DNA of 11,843 nucleotides from contig DOUV01001013.1 of the NCBI GenBank assembly GCA_003520455.1, forward strand, positions 1 to 11,843. The letters are read 5' to 3'. The DNA comes from Chloroflexota bacterium. Lineage in GTDB: Bacteria > Chloroflexota > Anaerolineae > Ardenticatenales > Ardenticatenaceae. Each line of letters starts with the position of its first letter. The stretch's first letter is position 1. This document shows positions 1 to 7,512 of the stretch, piece after piece. Both the position numbers and the translations under genes were made by a program. The notes beneath the pieces are model-generated. The model did not search any database, had not been told where the DNA came from, and saw only the letters and a list, made by a program, of their open reading frames with translations.

Positions 1-195
1 GCTCACGCTGGCTGGTGGAGCTGTGCGCATCGGCCGGGGGGTGATGGCACGCGCCGCCCAGGAATAAATTCCAGGGCTCACAACTCAAGGCGGCTCAAGC
101 CGACTGGATGGTGGGCGGTGGTGACGATGGGTGAGAGTTGTTTGGAGTGTGGTTGGAACATGATTTGACAGAAACAGTCATAATGACACAGTGTG
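1..195. other. Left-edge segment without a confident gene
   Basis: The only candidate coding stretch is a frame open from the window edge to a TAA at 65-67 (about 21 residues, ending ARAAQE). It could be the C-terminus of a plus-strand gene that starts outside the window, but it is too short to identify. The rest, up to the IS5 remnant, has no start codon followed by a convincing reading frame and no RNA gene that I can see. Confidence 0.3.
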
Positions 196-398
196 GAATG
201 GATCACAACCTGGCTCAACCGCTGCCGGCGCCTCAGCAAAGAATATGAGCGTCATGGGTGGAATAGTGCAGTGATGATCTCGAGCGCTCCCGTTCATTTG
301 ATGCTGCGTCAATTGCGCCCAGTGCGGATATACCTATTCCGTACAAAGATAAATGGCTTCCCGAATCGATAGGTCTGGCTCTGAAACAGGCGTCTTAA
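196..398 (+). pseudogene. IS5-family transposase, 3' remnant (left copy)
   Basis: Translation from 196 gives EWITTWLNRCRRLSKEYERH and continues through WNSAVMI and HLMLRQL. This is the C-terminal part of an IS5-family DDE transposase, in which the segment before WLNR normally carries the catalytic Glu. After about position 318 the homologous frame shifts by one to SADIPIPYKDKWLPESIGLA and ends at TAA 396-398. It closely matches the copy at 7879-8290 on the opposite strand. The 5' part of the gene is missing, and sequence upstream of about 190 is unrelated to the other copy. The frameshift and truncation make it non-functional. Confidence 0.85.
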
Positions 399-405
399 GG
401 ATAGG

Positions 406-426
406 AATATTTTCCAAACACGCTCT
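406..426 (+). repeat. IS5 element terminal sequence (left copy)
   Basis: These 21 bp (ending CCAAACACGCTCT) lie 7 bp after the transposase stop and are the exact reverse complement of 7851-7871. Ends reading GAGCGTGTTTGGAAA are typical of one group of IS5-family elements. This is the transposase-distal end of the element, so the left copy stops here and unrelated AT-rich DNA begins at 427. Confidence 0.85.
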
Positions 427-441
427 GAAGCGGATTATTAC

Positions 442-618
442 ATGTTTAGAATACCGCAAAGGTACGGTGTTGATACGTATAGCATAAAAACAGAGAAACT
501 GAAGGAATTAGTAAAAGAGTATCCTGTCGTAAGCGGAGGCGACGATCATGCTGTCAAGTTACACCTTCTGCCACTGGAAGTACTGAAAAGCGTCGCCAAG
601 TTATTGCCTTTAGAGTAA
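442..618 (+). CDS. Small hypothetical ORF, possibly a truncated gene 3' end
   Basis: ATG at 442 opens a 58-codon frame starting MFRIPQRYGVDTYSIKTEKL and ending at TAA 616-618. The frame is also open upstream to the IS5 end at 426, so this may be the tail of a longer gene cut by the insertion. Its AT-rich, Lys-rich composition differs from the GC-rich genes to the right, which suggests DNA from another source. I do not recognise a family. No good ribosome-binding site precedes the ATG. Confidence 0.3.
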   Translation: MFRIPQRYGVDTYSIKTEKLKELVKEYPVVSGGDDHAVKLHLLPLEVLKSVAKLLPLE

Positions 619-728
619 ATTTATAAAACTTTATAAATTAGGAAATAACGTTGAAGAAATACTTTCGCCGACTTTTACGATAGATACCGCTACCAAGCAG
701 GGTAATTACAAAAACGGAAAACGAGATA

Positions 729-1064
729 ATGTCGTTTTCCGAAAACATCGCAAATGTTATGTTCTTTGATGAAGAGTTGAACTTTATAAAACTTGATATT
801 GTACCCGAATGGCTGTTAAAAACTTTAGGAGATTTGGCACCTATGCTTTCACATTTGAGTGAGCACCAGATGACTGCCTTGATTAGGGTTCTTGAACATT
901 TATGGTCCTGCGTAGATGATAGCGCTAGCCCTGCTTTGTCTCGGACACTGCTCGTCACGCTGACGATAGGCTTGCCATTGGTCGCAGGCCTGGCTTATCA
1001 TGAGACCGACTCATCAGCCAATTGCCTCGGTGTTTGCCGTAGCAAGATTGTAGCAGCAGGGTAA
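729..1064 (+). CDS. Hypothetical ORF of uncertain reality
   Basis: ATG at 729 opens 111 codons. The first 75 or so read plausibly as protein, with acidic and hydrophobic segments such as MFFDEELNFIKLDIVPEW followed by helix-like LSHLSEHQMTALIRVLEHLW. The tail after about 955 enters the sequence flanking the tRNA gene and looks non-coding, so the ORF may be a fragment that lost its natural end. No family is recognised and the ribosome-binding site is weak. The opposite-strand ORF at 638-958 is equally unconvincing. Confidence 0.25.
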   Translation: MSFSENIANVMFFDEELNFIKLDIVPEWLLKTLGDLAPMLSHLSEHQMTALIRVLEHLWSCVDDSASPALSRTLLVTLTIGLPLVAGLAYHETDSSANCLGVCRSKIVAAG

Positions 1065-1143
1065 CTTCAGGGACAGGAACAGCGCTCAGAGTGACGAAAA
1101 AGAAAAGCCGCTCGATGGATATGATTTCTATCAAGTGGCTAGG

Positions 1144-1230
1144 CGGAGAGGGTGGGATTCGAACCCACGGTGAGCTTTCACCCACACACGACTTCCAATC
1201 GTGCCCAATCGGCCACTCTGGCACCTCTCC
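1144..1230 (-). tRNA. tRNA-Ser (anticodon GGA)
   Basis: On the minus strand the gene runs from GGAGAGG at 1230 to its pairing partner CCTCTCC at 1151-1145, with discriminator G at 1144. The anticodon arm is CACGA-TTGGAAG-TCGTG, so the anticodon is GGA, reading UCC and UCU serine codons. A long variable arm (GGGTGAAAGCTCACC) is diagnostic of a class II tRNA. The T arm is GTGGG-TTCGAAT-CCCAC. The full CCA is not encoded: the sequence after the discriminator is CCT. The gene is 87 nt long and appears intact. Confidence 0.97.
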
Positions 1231-1242
1231 CTGGGTTGACCT

Positions 1243-1270
1243 ATTATACTCGGCTGAGCCGAATTGTCCA
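1243..1270 (-). promoter_or_regulatory. Promoter of tRNA-Ser
   Basis: On the minus strand TGGACA (1270-1265) is followed after 16 bp by a perfect TATAAT (1248-1243), which places the start of transcription near 1236, about 6 nt before the mature tRNA 5' end. The spacer contains the palindrome CGGCTCAGCCG. The same TGGACA -35 box occurs in the proposed promoters at 6774 and 9192. Confidence 0.85.
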
Positions 1271-1299
1271 GTCTCGGGAACTGGTGTGGCACTGCGGTG

Positions 1300-1917
1300 G
1301 ACCCGGCCGAGAGCAAGGGCAGGCGCACGGGAAGTACCCCGCCAACGCCCCGCGGGAGGGCGCAGTTGCGATAGGGCCTGCCCTGTCATCGGCCGGCCGA
1401 AAGAGCAGGCAAATAGGCTGTCTTCGGTAGCATCGCGGACTCAACGAATCACTGGGCTTGTTGAAGGAGGCAGCACTGCACTGCATCCACACAGGACAGT
1501 ACGTGGATCAACGAGACGGAGCAACCTCTCACGCGACGAAACTACTTGAATATAATTGGCCCCAAAAACTGGACCAGGTGCTCAGCCTGTTTTCGACACT
1601 TAACATGACGGAGGGCAGAGAAAACCAAGCCCTCGGTCAGAGGCGAAATCGCACCTTACCAATCGAGCCAGAACCGAGAGTTGCACGTCAGGCTATGACC
1701 GAGACGCCGAGCAGGCGTGATCCAGCAGCGGGCGCGCCAGGCATGAGGCACGGCCTCACGGGACAGGCGAACGCGACCGCCGTGACCACGGGAACAATGC
1801 GCCGGCCGGTGAAGACAGCCACCTGGACGCATCAGGCGTTTCGACGACGAACAACGCACAGTGTTGCCCCCACGCCCGATGGGACCCACTGGGGTAACGG
1901 ACGGTCACGTGACCCGC
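1300..1917. other. Unassigned segment between tRNA-Ser and the IS1634 remnant
   Basis: Reading frames cross this segment on both strands, but their translations are low-complexity and rich in Arg, Pro, Thr and Gly, without domain-like hydrophobic patterning or ribosome-binding sites. No RNA gene or clear repeat is seen. The part nearest 1918 should contain the 3' end of the IS1634-type element, but I cannot delimit its terminal repeat without the partner end. Confidence 0.5.
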
Positions 1918-3245
1918 TCAACCCGGCAGGAGTCGGAGACGAGCATAGTGCTCGGGCGCCGGCCACTGAAAGGCGGCCAAAACCTGCGCCTGAAAGGGTG
2001 TCGGTTCCGCCGCCCGCCGTTGGCGGCGACCGTCGGCCCAGATCAAATCAACCGCCTGGAGCGAACTGAAGCCCTGCCAGAGCCGGTCAGCGGTGAAGGG
2101 CAGCCCATGCTGGCGGCAGGCACGCTCCAAGATGGCGCGCACCAACAGGGCCAGGAGGGTGATGAAGACCAAGCCCTCGATGCGCTGGTCAGAGCGCACG
2201 AAGAGCGGATGGACTCGCAAGGGCCCCTTGGCGGTGCGGAAGCGTTTCTCCACCCGATCTTGACCTGTGAAGAGCGTCAAGGCGGTGGTCCCATCCAGAT
2301 GGAAGGCATTGGTGGCCAGGGCGTAGCGGCCATCGAGGGCCTGCGCCTCAGCCAAGTGTGCTCGCTTGATCTGAAAGGGCAGTCTCAGGGCCTCATCCTC
2401 ACCCTGCAGCTCAATCTGGACCAACGCCTTGGCCGGGTTGGCCTGTGTGAGGGCGGCCAGGCGCTGCTCGACATAGGCGCGCTTTTTGGAGCGCCGCGTG
2501 GTGAGCGTCTGCTAGATGGCATCAAGGCCGTTGAGCAACCGTTTCAAGGAGGTCTTGCGTTTGTGTTCATCCAAGCGCGGTTTGCCCGCGCTCTACACGA
2601 CCAAGACGCGGTCCTCGAAGACCTGACCGTCATGGACGAAGGTGCAGGGACGCCGCACCCCTTGATAGGGCTCACAGCGGTCGTCACCAGCTTTGACACG
2701 CTGCGGGCGATAGCTCAAGAGGTGCCGCGTCAATTCCATGCCGCTCACACTGCGGAGGAGCTGATCAACCGCCGTACCGTTGGCCAGGGGCCCCAGGTAA
2801 GAGAGGTCATGGCGGTGACAGGCCGCCACCGCTTCGGGTGTCACCATTTTACAATCACTGACCAGCAGTGGGCGCAACCGCCGTTCCGCCAATTCTGGTC
2901 GTGACAAGAAGCGCACCCGCGCCCGCAGGTGCGGCAGCGGGCGGGTGCTATCGGCGGTGTTGCCCGGTACGACCGGATAGCGCACCGGGGCCGCGCCCTC
3001 ATGGGTCACGTCGAGTTCCAAGTTGACCTGTTTGTTCCGGGGCGCTGGTCACGGCTGGAGCCGTAGGTGGCCAAGTCGCTGTCACGGTAGGCGCCCTCAA
3101 AGGAGATCGAGGTCACGTCCCAATGCAAGACGGTCAGGTCCAAGTCGTAGGTGGCAATCGCCCGACTGACCAACTGCGCCCACACTGCACCCAGGTGCGG
3201 GTGCAGCCGGTCCAAGGCACGTCCCAACCGGTTGTCGTACACCTC
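1918..3245 (-). pseudogene. IS1634-type (IS4-superfamily) transposase, degraded
   Basis: Reading from 3245 leftwards, the translation follows an IS1634-type DDE transposase. The segment NRLGRALDRLHPHLGAVW comes first, then the first catalytic Asp in HWDVTS, then ATYGSSRDQRP. A frameshift near 3030-3040 restores the frame at VNLELDVTHEG. PLLVSDCKMVTPE holds the second Asp, and the C-terminal DRVEKRFRTAKG holds the probable Glu, followed by a hydrophobic helix (VFITLLALLV). The stop is at 1918-1920. Two in-frame TAG codons, at 2593-2595 and 2512-2514, interrupt an otherwise conserved frame. About 100 N-terminal residues expected for the family are missing, so the gene is truncated near 3245 and cannot encode an active transposase. 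Confidence 0.88.
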
Positions 3246-3310
3246 TGCGCTATTGCGGTTAGGACTGCGTAGCCAACTTCCGTTTTGTCTCTGCGAAGTG
3301 TGTTACGTTA

Positions 3311-4126
3311 TCATTTTCGGGCTAAGACCAGGTGCGTTCTAAATGGGATGCACACCTCGCTCTCCGTCGTGTAGAGCTCGAGACGTTCGGCGACCTCCTG
3401 AATGACTTTCACCTGCACGAGTGGGGAAGCTGCGTTGAAGCCCGCTGCCATTGGCGTGGCGATGATGTGGCGGGGTACAAAATCTTTTAACTTTGGCAAG
3501 GCCAGGTTGAGCTGCTGAACTTTCATTTTTATGCTGTGAAATCCAGCCTCTGAGAGGACGCTGCGAATCTCATTGGCCTTCGACAAACCAAAGATGGCCA
3601 TCAGCCCGGCAGCGGTATCCTGACTGATGTGCCGGGCAATGGTTTCGGTCAGGGCATGGAAATATGGGTTCTCTTGGATATCGCACCACAGGCTCAAGGC
3701 GGCGCGGCCATCAGGCTTTAGCACGCGGTGCATCTCTGCTAAAGCCGACCGTCTATCGGTCATGAACTGCAAGGACTGCGCGCACAAGACGAGATCCACC
3801 TCCTGATCCTCCAGCGGGAGTTGACAAGCGTTATTTTCGTACCACTCGATTGCAGTGCCATTGATGGTGGACAGCGATCTCGCCACCTCGATCATTCCAG
3901 CGTTCACATCAATCCCGATGACGCGTCCGGATGCGCCAACTTTTTCCGCCGCGAATCGAGCGGCAACGCCCGTGCCACAACCAACATCTAAGACGGACTC
4001 CCCTTCCCCAGGCTCCGCCCAATTCGCCAGAGCCTGAGCCGCCGGCCCGAGAATGGCTGGAACGAGGATTTGCTCGTATCGCTCCGCCGCTTCACGTGCC
4101 AATTGCCATTGTGTGGAAGTGATCAT
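3311..4126 (-). CDS. Class I SAM-dependent methyltransferase (A)
   Basis: This 271-residue protein has the standard Rossmann methyltransferase core. Motif I is VLDVGCGTG (45-53). The acidic residue for the SAM ribose is expected in GIDVNAGM (Asp73). Motif II is DLVLCAQSLQF (111-121) and motif III is VLKPDGRAALSLW (135-147). The C-terminal 80 residues (DFVPRHIIATPMAAGFNAAS) form the less conserved substrate-side region, shared with the broken paralogue A' at 5226-5501. The ATG overlaps the TGA of the upstream gene by one base (TGATG), and an AGGAG sits about 9 nt before it, so translation is coupled. It is the last gene of the cluster. The substrate cannot be read from sequence; a small molecule is more likely than nucleic acid, given the UbiE-like type 11 architecture. 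Confidence 0.9.
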   Translation of the reverse strand: MITSTQWQLAREAAERYEQILVPAILGPAAQALANWAEPGEGESVLDVGCGTGVAARFAAEKVGASGRVIGIDVNAGMIEVARSLSTINGTAIEWYENNACQLPLEDQEVDLVLCAQSLQFMTDRRSALAEMHRVLKPDGRAALSLWCDIQENPYFHALTETIARHISQDTAAGLMAIFGLSKANEIRSVLSEAGFHSIKMKVQQLNLALPKLKDFVPRHIIATPMAAGFNAASPLVQVKVIQEVAERLELYTTESEVCIPFRTHLVLARK

Positions 4127-5229
4127 CAGTCAATCTCCTCATGCACACGCACGAACATCTGGACAGCATTCCCCCCGTTGAGCTCGAAAGTGACCCCGTA
4201 CTCACCCACCTCCGAACCCGCTCGAAAGAAAGCGGTCAGCCGTGCAGTGGGTACCCCGGAAACGGGTGCGGGGACCGGAACAGAAGGGGCTGCGGAGAAA
4301 ATTTCCTGACCGGAGGCTCCTGGAGGCGTATCGATGAAGAATTGGCCCACGCTATTTTCACCCTGTACCAGCAGACCATGCGTTGGATTGACCATGGAGA
4401 GGGTTACGCCTTCCATCGGGGCGCCGTTACGGTCCCAAAGCAAAAGATCATACGGCAGGGGTGCCAGTTCTCCCGGAGAAGTTTCCTGATAGATGGTGTT
4501 TGGGCTGCCTGGATTGTAGAAGCTCGTAACATTTATGCTCGGTCTGATCTGCGGGAGGATCTGGACCCGTCCCAGCCCCGTCTCAATCGCCCCATCTGCG
4601 CCTGTCTTTGCAAGCACCTGAATATCATAGAATCCTGGAGCCGGGTTTCGGAAGCCGTTCAGGATCAAATGAATTTGCTTGATTCCCGGACCGGGGAGCG
4701 GCGCGCCCGGGGTCAGGTCAACATTGGCAGTGATCACCATGATATGCGTGCCTTCCAGGGTCACGGAATATCGAGAGAGACCCTGCCCTGGCGGGACGGA
4801 GGGCAGGATCGGGTGCTGCGGCCAGCCTTGCAGTAAGATGGCAGAGTTGCACTGCAGGTTGCCCGGGACACAGGTCGGTGAGGTGAAAAAGTCCTGCGTG
4901 AGCAATCGGCCAGTGTTTTCAAACTCCTCAGGCAGGATCACCTTGATCGTCTTGCCGGCGAGTAAGCTTCGTCCGGTCACACTCGGATCGAGCGAAGTAT
5001 CCAGGTCGAGCACCAGGTCCGTTGGGGCGCCGGCAACGTCGCCATCCGGCACGATTGGAGCTCTTGTGATTGAACCCACGATCCCGTTACCGGTATACAC
5101 CTCTGTTGCGTCCCCGGTGGAAGCAAAAGCGAGGTCGGCGTCTGGACTCCAGCGATAGATATCGCCGGTGAGCGTGATCCACATAACCAAAATTAAGAGT
5201 GGGGTGATCAACACGACTGTCTTTTTCAT
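4126..5229 (-). CDS. Exported protein of unknown function
   Basis: The protein has 367 residues. The N-terminus is MKK followed by a hydrophobic stretch (about 5-21) and a possible AFA/S cleavage site near residue 36, so it is exported or anchored by an uncleaved signal. The rest is rich in Pro, Gly, Thr and Val with alternating hydrophobic residues, as expected for beta-sandwich domains. It contains two nearby cysteines in CVPGNLQC that could form a disulfide, and the motif LILNGFRNPAPGFYDIQV near the middle. No catalytic motif is recognised. Its ATG overlaps the preceding TGA by 4 nt (ATGA), and its own stop overlaps the start of methyltransferase A by 1 nt. It is therefore co-translated with cytoplasmic methyltransferases, an unusual partnership. 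The start is supported by AAAGGA about 8 nt upstream. Confidence 0.85.
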   Translation of the reverse strand: MKKTVVLITPLLILVMWITLTGDIYRWSPDADLAFASTGDATEVYTGNGIVGSITRAPIVPDGDVAGAPTDLVLDLDTSLDPSVTGRSLLAGKTIKVILPEEFENTGRLLTQDFFTSPTCVPGNLQCNSAILLQGWPQHPILPSVPPGQGLSRYSVTLEGTHIMVITANVDLTPGAPLPGPGIKQIHLILNGFRNPAPGFYDIQVLAKTGADGAIETGLGRVQILPQIRPSINVTSFYNPGSPNTIYQETSPGELAPLPYDLLLWDRNGAPMEGVTLSMVNPTHGLLVQGENSVGQFFIDTPPGASGQEIFSAAPSVPVPAPVSGVPTARLTAFFRAGSEVGEYGVTFELNGGNAVQMFVRVHEEID

Positions 5230-5501
5230 CTTTCTCGTCCTTTCACAGCCATGGTCAGGACCATTTTGAATGGGATGCGCAATCCGCTTTCCGTAGCGTA
5301 TCGCGTGCGCCGGTTGGAGACTTCTCGAATCATCTCCTGCTGCGTGGTATGGGATGCTACGTTGAAGCCACCCGCCATGGGCGTGGCGCTGACGTGCTGG
5401 GGTACGAAGTCTTCCAGAGCAAGCATCTCCAGATCGAGCTGCCGGATTTCGATATCGATGTACCTATAGCCGGCCTGTGAGAGCCAGGCGGGTCGGCTCA
5501 A
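5226..5501 (-). pseudogene. Methyltransferase A', C-terminal fragment
   Basis: These 91 codons align with residues about 190-271 of methyltransferase A: LSQAGYRYIDIEI matches LSEAGFHSIKMKV, and DFVPQHVSATPMAGGFNVAS matches DFVPRHIIATPMAAGFNAAS. The matching N-terminal half lies at 6360-6720, with gene B in between. There is no ATG; the first possible start is TTG at 5501, 18 nt after the stop of gene B and in the same frame. The end of the frame is intact and overlaps the exported-protein start by ATGA. The fragment lacks the SAM-binding core and cannot be a methyltransferase. Its open frame could persist because its translation delivers ribosomes to the next gene. Confidence 0.85.
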
Positions 5502-5519
5502 CCGAGTTGTTAGGCGGCG

Positions 5520-6359
5520 TCATTTCCTTGCCACAACTTGAGCGAGAACAACGCGGCCTTCAGCCAGGTTCCGGACCTGGTTGCGAGCCATGATCTGAAA
5601 GTCCGGACCTAAGAAGAGGTGGAAACCAAGGGGCGGGGGAGCCGTCTTCTGAAACCTGGCGGCCAGCTTGTCGAACCATTCGAGGGCAGCGGAAGTGGTG
5701 TCCACCCAGCTGATGATCCGAAACCCGCTGCGCTCGAGGAAATGGCGAAGCTCATCCGGGGTTGTCAGGAAGCTGATTTCCGGCGTGCGGGCCCATGGGA
5801 CGGGAAAGAGGACTGGTGTAGTTGGGCCTGCAAGCACATCGTAAATGGCCAGGGTGCCTCCGGGCTTAAGCACACGGAACATTTCGCGGTAGAGCTTCGC
5901 TTTGTCCGGGATGTTCATGGCGGCGTGCTGACTCCAGACGATGTCAAATCCCGCATCAGGATAGGGAAGCTGGAGAGCATCACCCTGCCGGTAGTCAACG
6001 AGATCAGCCAAGCCGCAACGCGCCGCGAGCATCGTTGCTACGCGGCAATAGTCGTCGGTCAGGTCGATACCGGTGACTCGGCAGGTGAATTGATGGGCGA
6101 TGCACCTGGAAGCGCCTCCCAAGCCACAGCCGACATCGAGGACATGGGTTGCCGAGGTGATCCCGGCCGCCCCAGCAAGCTCGAGGGTCGCTTCTCGGCC
6201 GCGAATATGGAACTCGTCGATCGGAGCGAGGTCCTCGGGCTTGAGATAGCTAACGTCCTTTCCAGCGCTGACGAGGGCATCGAGGATGATGGCTGCAAGA
6301 TCGGTTGGGGCGTAGTGCTGCTTGACATGCTGATCTAAGGAACTTGAAGTCGACACCAT
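5520..6359 (-). CDS. Class I SAM-dependent methyltransferase (B)
   Basis: From ATG at 6359 the protein has 279 residues, a normal full length. An N-terminal helical cap (10-65, including EDLAPIDEFHIRGREATL) precedes motif I VLDVGCGLGG (73-82), Asp99 in TGIDLTDDY, GDALQLPYPDAGFDIVW (motif II region, 127-142) and VLKPGGTLAIYDV (163-175). This layout fits the UbiE/type 11 group, near sarcosine and dimethylglycine methyltransferase-like proteins. It differs clearly from A and A'. The frame is also open upstream for 53 codons, but those codons encode part of A', so the ATG after the AGGTGG at about 6361-6366 is the likely native start; its spacing is short. A read-through product from 6518 is possible. 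The stop is TGA 5520-5522. The substrate is unknown. Confidence 0.88.
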   Translation of the reverse strand: MVSTSSSLDQHVKQHYAPTDLAAIILDALVSAGKDVSYLKPEDLAPIDEFHIRGREATLELAGAAGITSATHVLDVGCGLGGASRCIAHQFTCRVTGIDLTDDYCRVATMLAARCGLADLVDYRQGDALQLPYPDAGFDIVWSQHAAMNIPDKAKLYREMFRVLKPGGTLAIYDVLAGPTTPVLFPVPWARTPEISFLTTPDELRHFLERSGFRIISWVDTTSAALEWFDKLAARFQKTAPPPLGFHLFLGPDFQIMARNQVRNLAEGRVVLAQVVARK

Positions 6360-6720
6360 TCCACCTCGCCGCTTCACAAAAGGCAGCCCGCCATCCGTGA
6401 GAACGCGGTGCATTTCAGATACAGCGGACTGTTTGTCATCCGGGAATTGCAGCGTCTGTGCGCAGAGCGCGACCTCCACTGTCCGGTCGCTCAGCGGGAG
6501 CTGATAGGCGCTGTCCACATACTAATCCATCGCAAATCCGTTTACGGGTGGTAATGATTTCGCCACCGCGATGCATGCCCGCGTTAACATCGATACCAAC
6601 TACGTGGACGGAAGCGCCTGCTCGTTCCGCAGCTAAGCGTGCGGCGCCTGTGCCACAGCCGCTATCCAGCACTGTATTGGCCGTTTGGGGCTCACAATTT
6701 GTAAAATTCCTTCCGGCCAA
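6360..6720 (-). pseudogene. Methyltransferase A', N-terminal fragment
   Basis: The minus-strand translation gives TVLDSGCGTGAARLAAERAG and VVGIDVNAGM, matching motif I and GIDVNAGM of methyltransferase A. One extra base near 6573 shifts the frame. After correction it reads IAVAKSLPPVNGFAMD, an in-frame TAG at 6522-6524 (a Trp in A), and then SAYQLPLSDRTVEVALCAQT and EMHRVL, up to the start of gene B. About 35 N-terminal residues of A are absent, because the divergent regulator promoter region begins close to 6730. Truncation, frameshift, stop and interruption together show that A' is dead. About 45 residues of A, between EMHRVL...LW and LSEAGF, have no counterpart in either fragment. Confidence 0.85.
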
Positions 6721-6757
6721 TCACCTGACAGTGTAGTTCGACTTGTTCGACAATAGA

Positions 6758-6802
6758 AGTTCAAGAAATGAACTGGACAATGATGGTCGGCATTGCTATG
6801 CT
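6758..6802 (+). promoter_or_regulatory. HxlR-gene promoter with adjoining operator-like dyad
   Basis: TGGACA (6774-6779) is followed after 17 bp by TATGCT (6797-6802), a good sigma-70-type pair. Transcription should start near 6809, the first base of the regulator ATG, which implies a leaderless message. Immediately upstream and sharing base 6774 with the -35 box is the perfect dyad AGTTCA-N5-TGAACT (6758-6774). A direct repeat GTTCGAC at 6736-6742 and 6745-6751 lies further upstream, towards the divergent methyltransferase cluster. Either could be a binding site of the regulator; this is inferred from position and symmetry. Confidence 0.65.
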
Positions 6803-6808
6803 ACTGGT

Positions 6809-7495
6809 ATGAATAAGTATGGGCAGTACTGTCCGACCGCACGCGCGGTGGAAATCCTGGGGGACCGGTGGACATTATTGATCGTCCGCGATCTATTGTT
6901 GGGCGCGCAGCATTTCAATGAACTGGAACGCGGGCTTCCCGGGATTCCTAAAGCCCTCCTGGCGCAACGCCTGCGCCGATTACAGCAGGTTGGGGTCATT
7001 GAACGGTACGGGGATTCAAAAGAACGGAAGACTTGCTACCAGCTTACGCCTGCGGGACAGGAATTATTTCCAGTGATCGAAAGCCTCACCCGGTGGGGGG
7101 CCAAATGGGCTTTTAGGGAGCCAGAGCCCGCCGAGCTCGATCCGGTCTTGCTGCTTTGGTGGATGCGCAACCGTGTTAATCGAGAACGGTTGCCTCTCCA
7201 GAGAATTGTGGTGGAGTTCAATTTTCGAGAAGCACGGTCGGCGAAATATTGGCTAGTCCTGTCTCCGAAGGATGTTTCTGTGTGTCTCAAACATCCAGGC
7301 TACGAGATCGATATCCTGGTGACGACCGAGCTTGCCGTGTTATACCAGGTGTGGTTCGGGCGCATCGCGTTTCACGATGCGATCCGTGAACAGCAGGTTC
7401 AATTGGATGCCGCTCCGGCGCTCATCCGTGAGTTTCCAAAATGGTTCGCTTTGAGCCAGGCTGCCAGCATTGTTCGGGCTGTAGCGGCCACTTAA
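6809..7495 (+). CDS. HxlR-family winged-helix transcriptional regulator with C-terminal SCP2-like domain
   Basis: From ATG 6809 the protein has 228 residues. Residues 1-100 are a typical HxlR winged helix: YCPTARAVEILGDRWTLLIV with the conserved Cys8, LLGAQHFNELERGLPGIPKA, LLAQRLRRLQQVGVIER for the recognition helix region, and a wing with YQLTPAGQEL. Residues about 110-228 (from ELDPVLLLWWMRNRVNRERL) resemble the sterol-carrier-like or ligand-binding extension seen in longer HxlR proteins, which may sense a hydrophobic molecule. A frame is open upstream to a TTG at 6743, but the promoter at 6774-6802 argues for 6809. The gene is divergent from the methyltransferase cluster, so repression or activation of that cluster is likely but unproven. 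Confidence 0.9.
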   Translation: MNKYGQYCPTARAVEILGDRWTLLIVRDLLLGAQHFNELERGLPGIPKALLAQRLRRLQQVGVIERYGDSKERKTCYQLTPAGQELFPVIESLTRWGAKWAFREPEPAELDPVLLLWWMRNRVNRERLPLQRIVVEFNFREARSAKYWLVLSPKDVSVCLKHPGYEIDILVTTELAVLYQVWFGRIAFHDAIREQQVQLDAAPALIREFPKWFALSQAASIVRAVAAT

Positions 7496-7512
7496 TCCAA
7501 GGTACACCTGAT

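Noticed and set aside
1080..1143. Terminator downstream of tRNA-Ser
   Set aside because: A T-rich run (CTTTTCTTTTTC) is present on the minus strand, but I see no stable stem directly before it.
1141..1175. tRNA-Ser 3' end as an integration (att) site for the accessory region
   Set aside because: I looked for a second copy of the tRNA 3' end elsewhere in the window and found none, and no integrase gene is present.
955..1389. Open frames on both strands across 955-1549
   Set aside because: They pass through the tRNA-Ser gene and its promoter, so they cannot be genuine genes in this form.
1558..1578. GGCCCCAAAAACTGGACC, similar to ends of some IS3-type elements
   Set aside because: No transposase fragment or partner inverted end could be found nearby, so the resemblance may be chance.
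1861..2904. Plus-strand 347-codon open frame
   Set aside because: It lies antisense to the IS1634-type transposase remnant, whose minus-strand translation shows recognisable DDE motifs. The plus-strand translation shows no domain pattern.
1918..3021. Possible reassigned TAG codon, because two in-frame TAGs interrupt the transposase and one interrupts A'
   Set aside because: The binding-protein and cyclase genes in this window end naturally at TAG, and the broken genes also carry frameshifts or a TGA. Ordinary pseudogene decay explains them.
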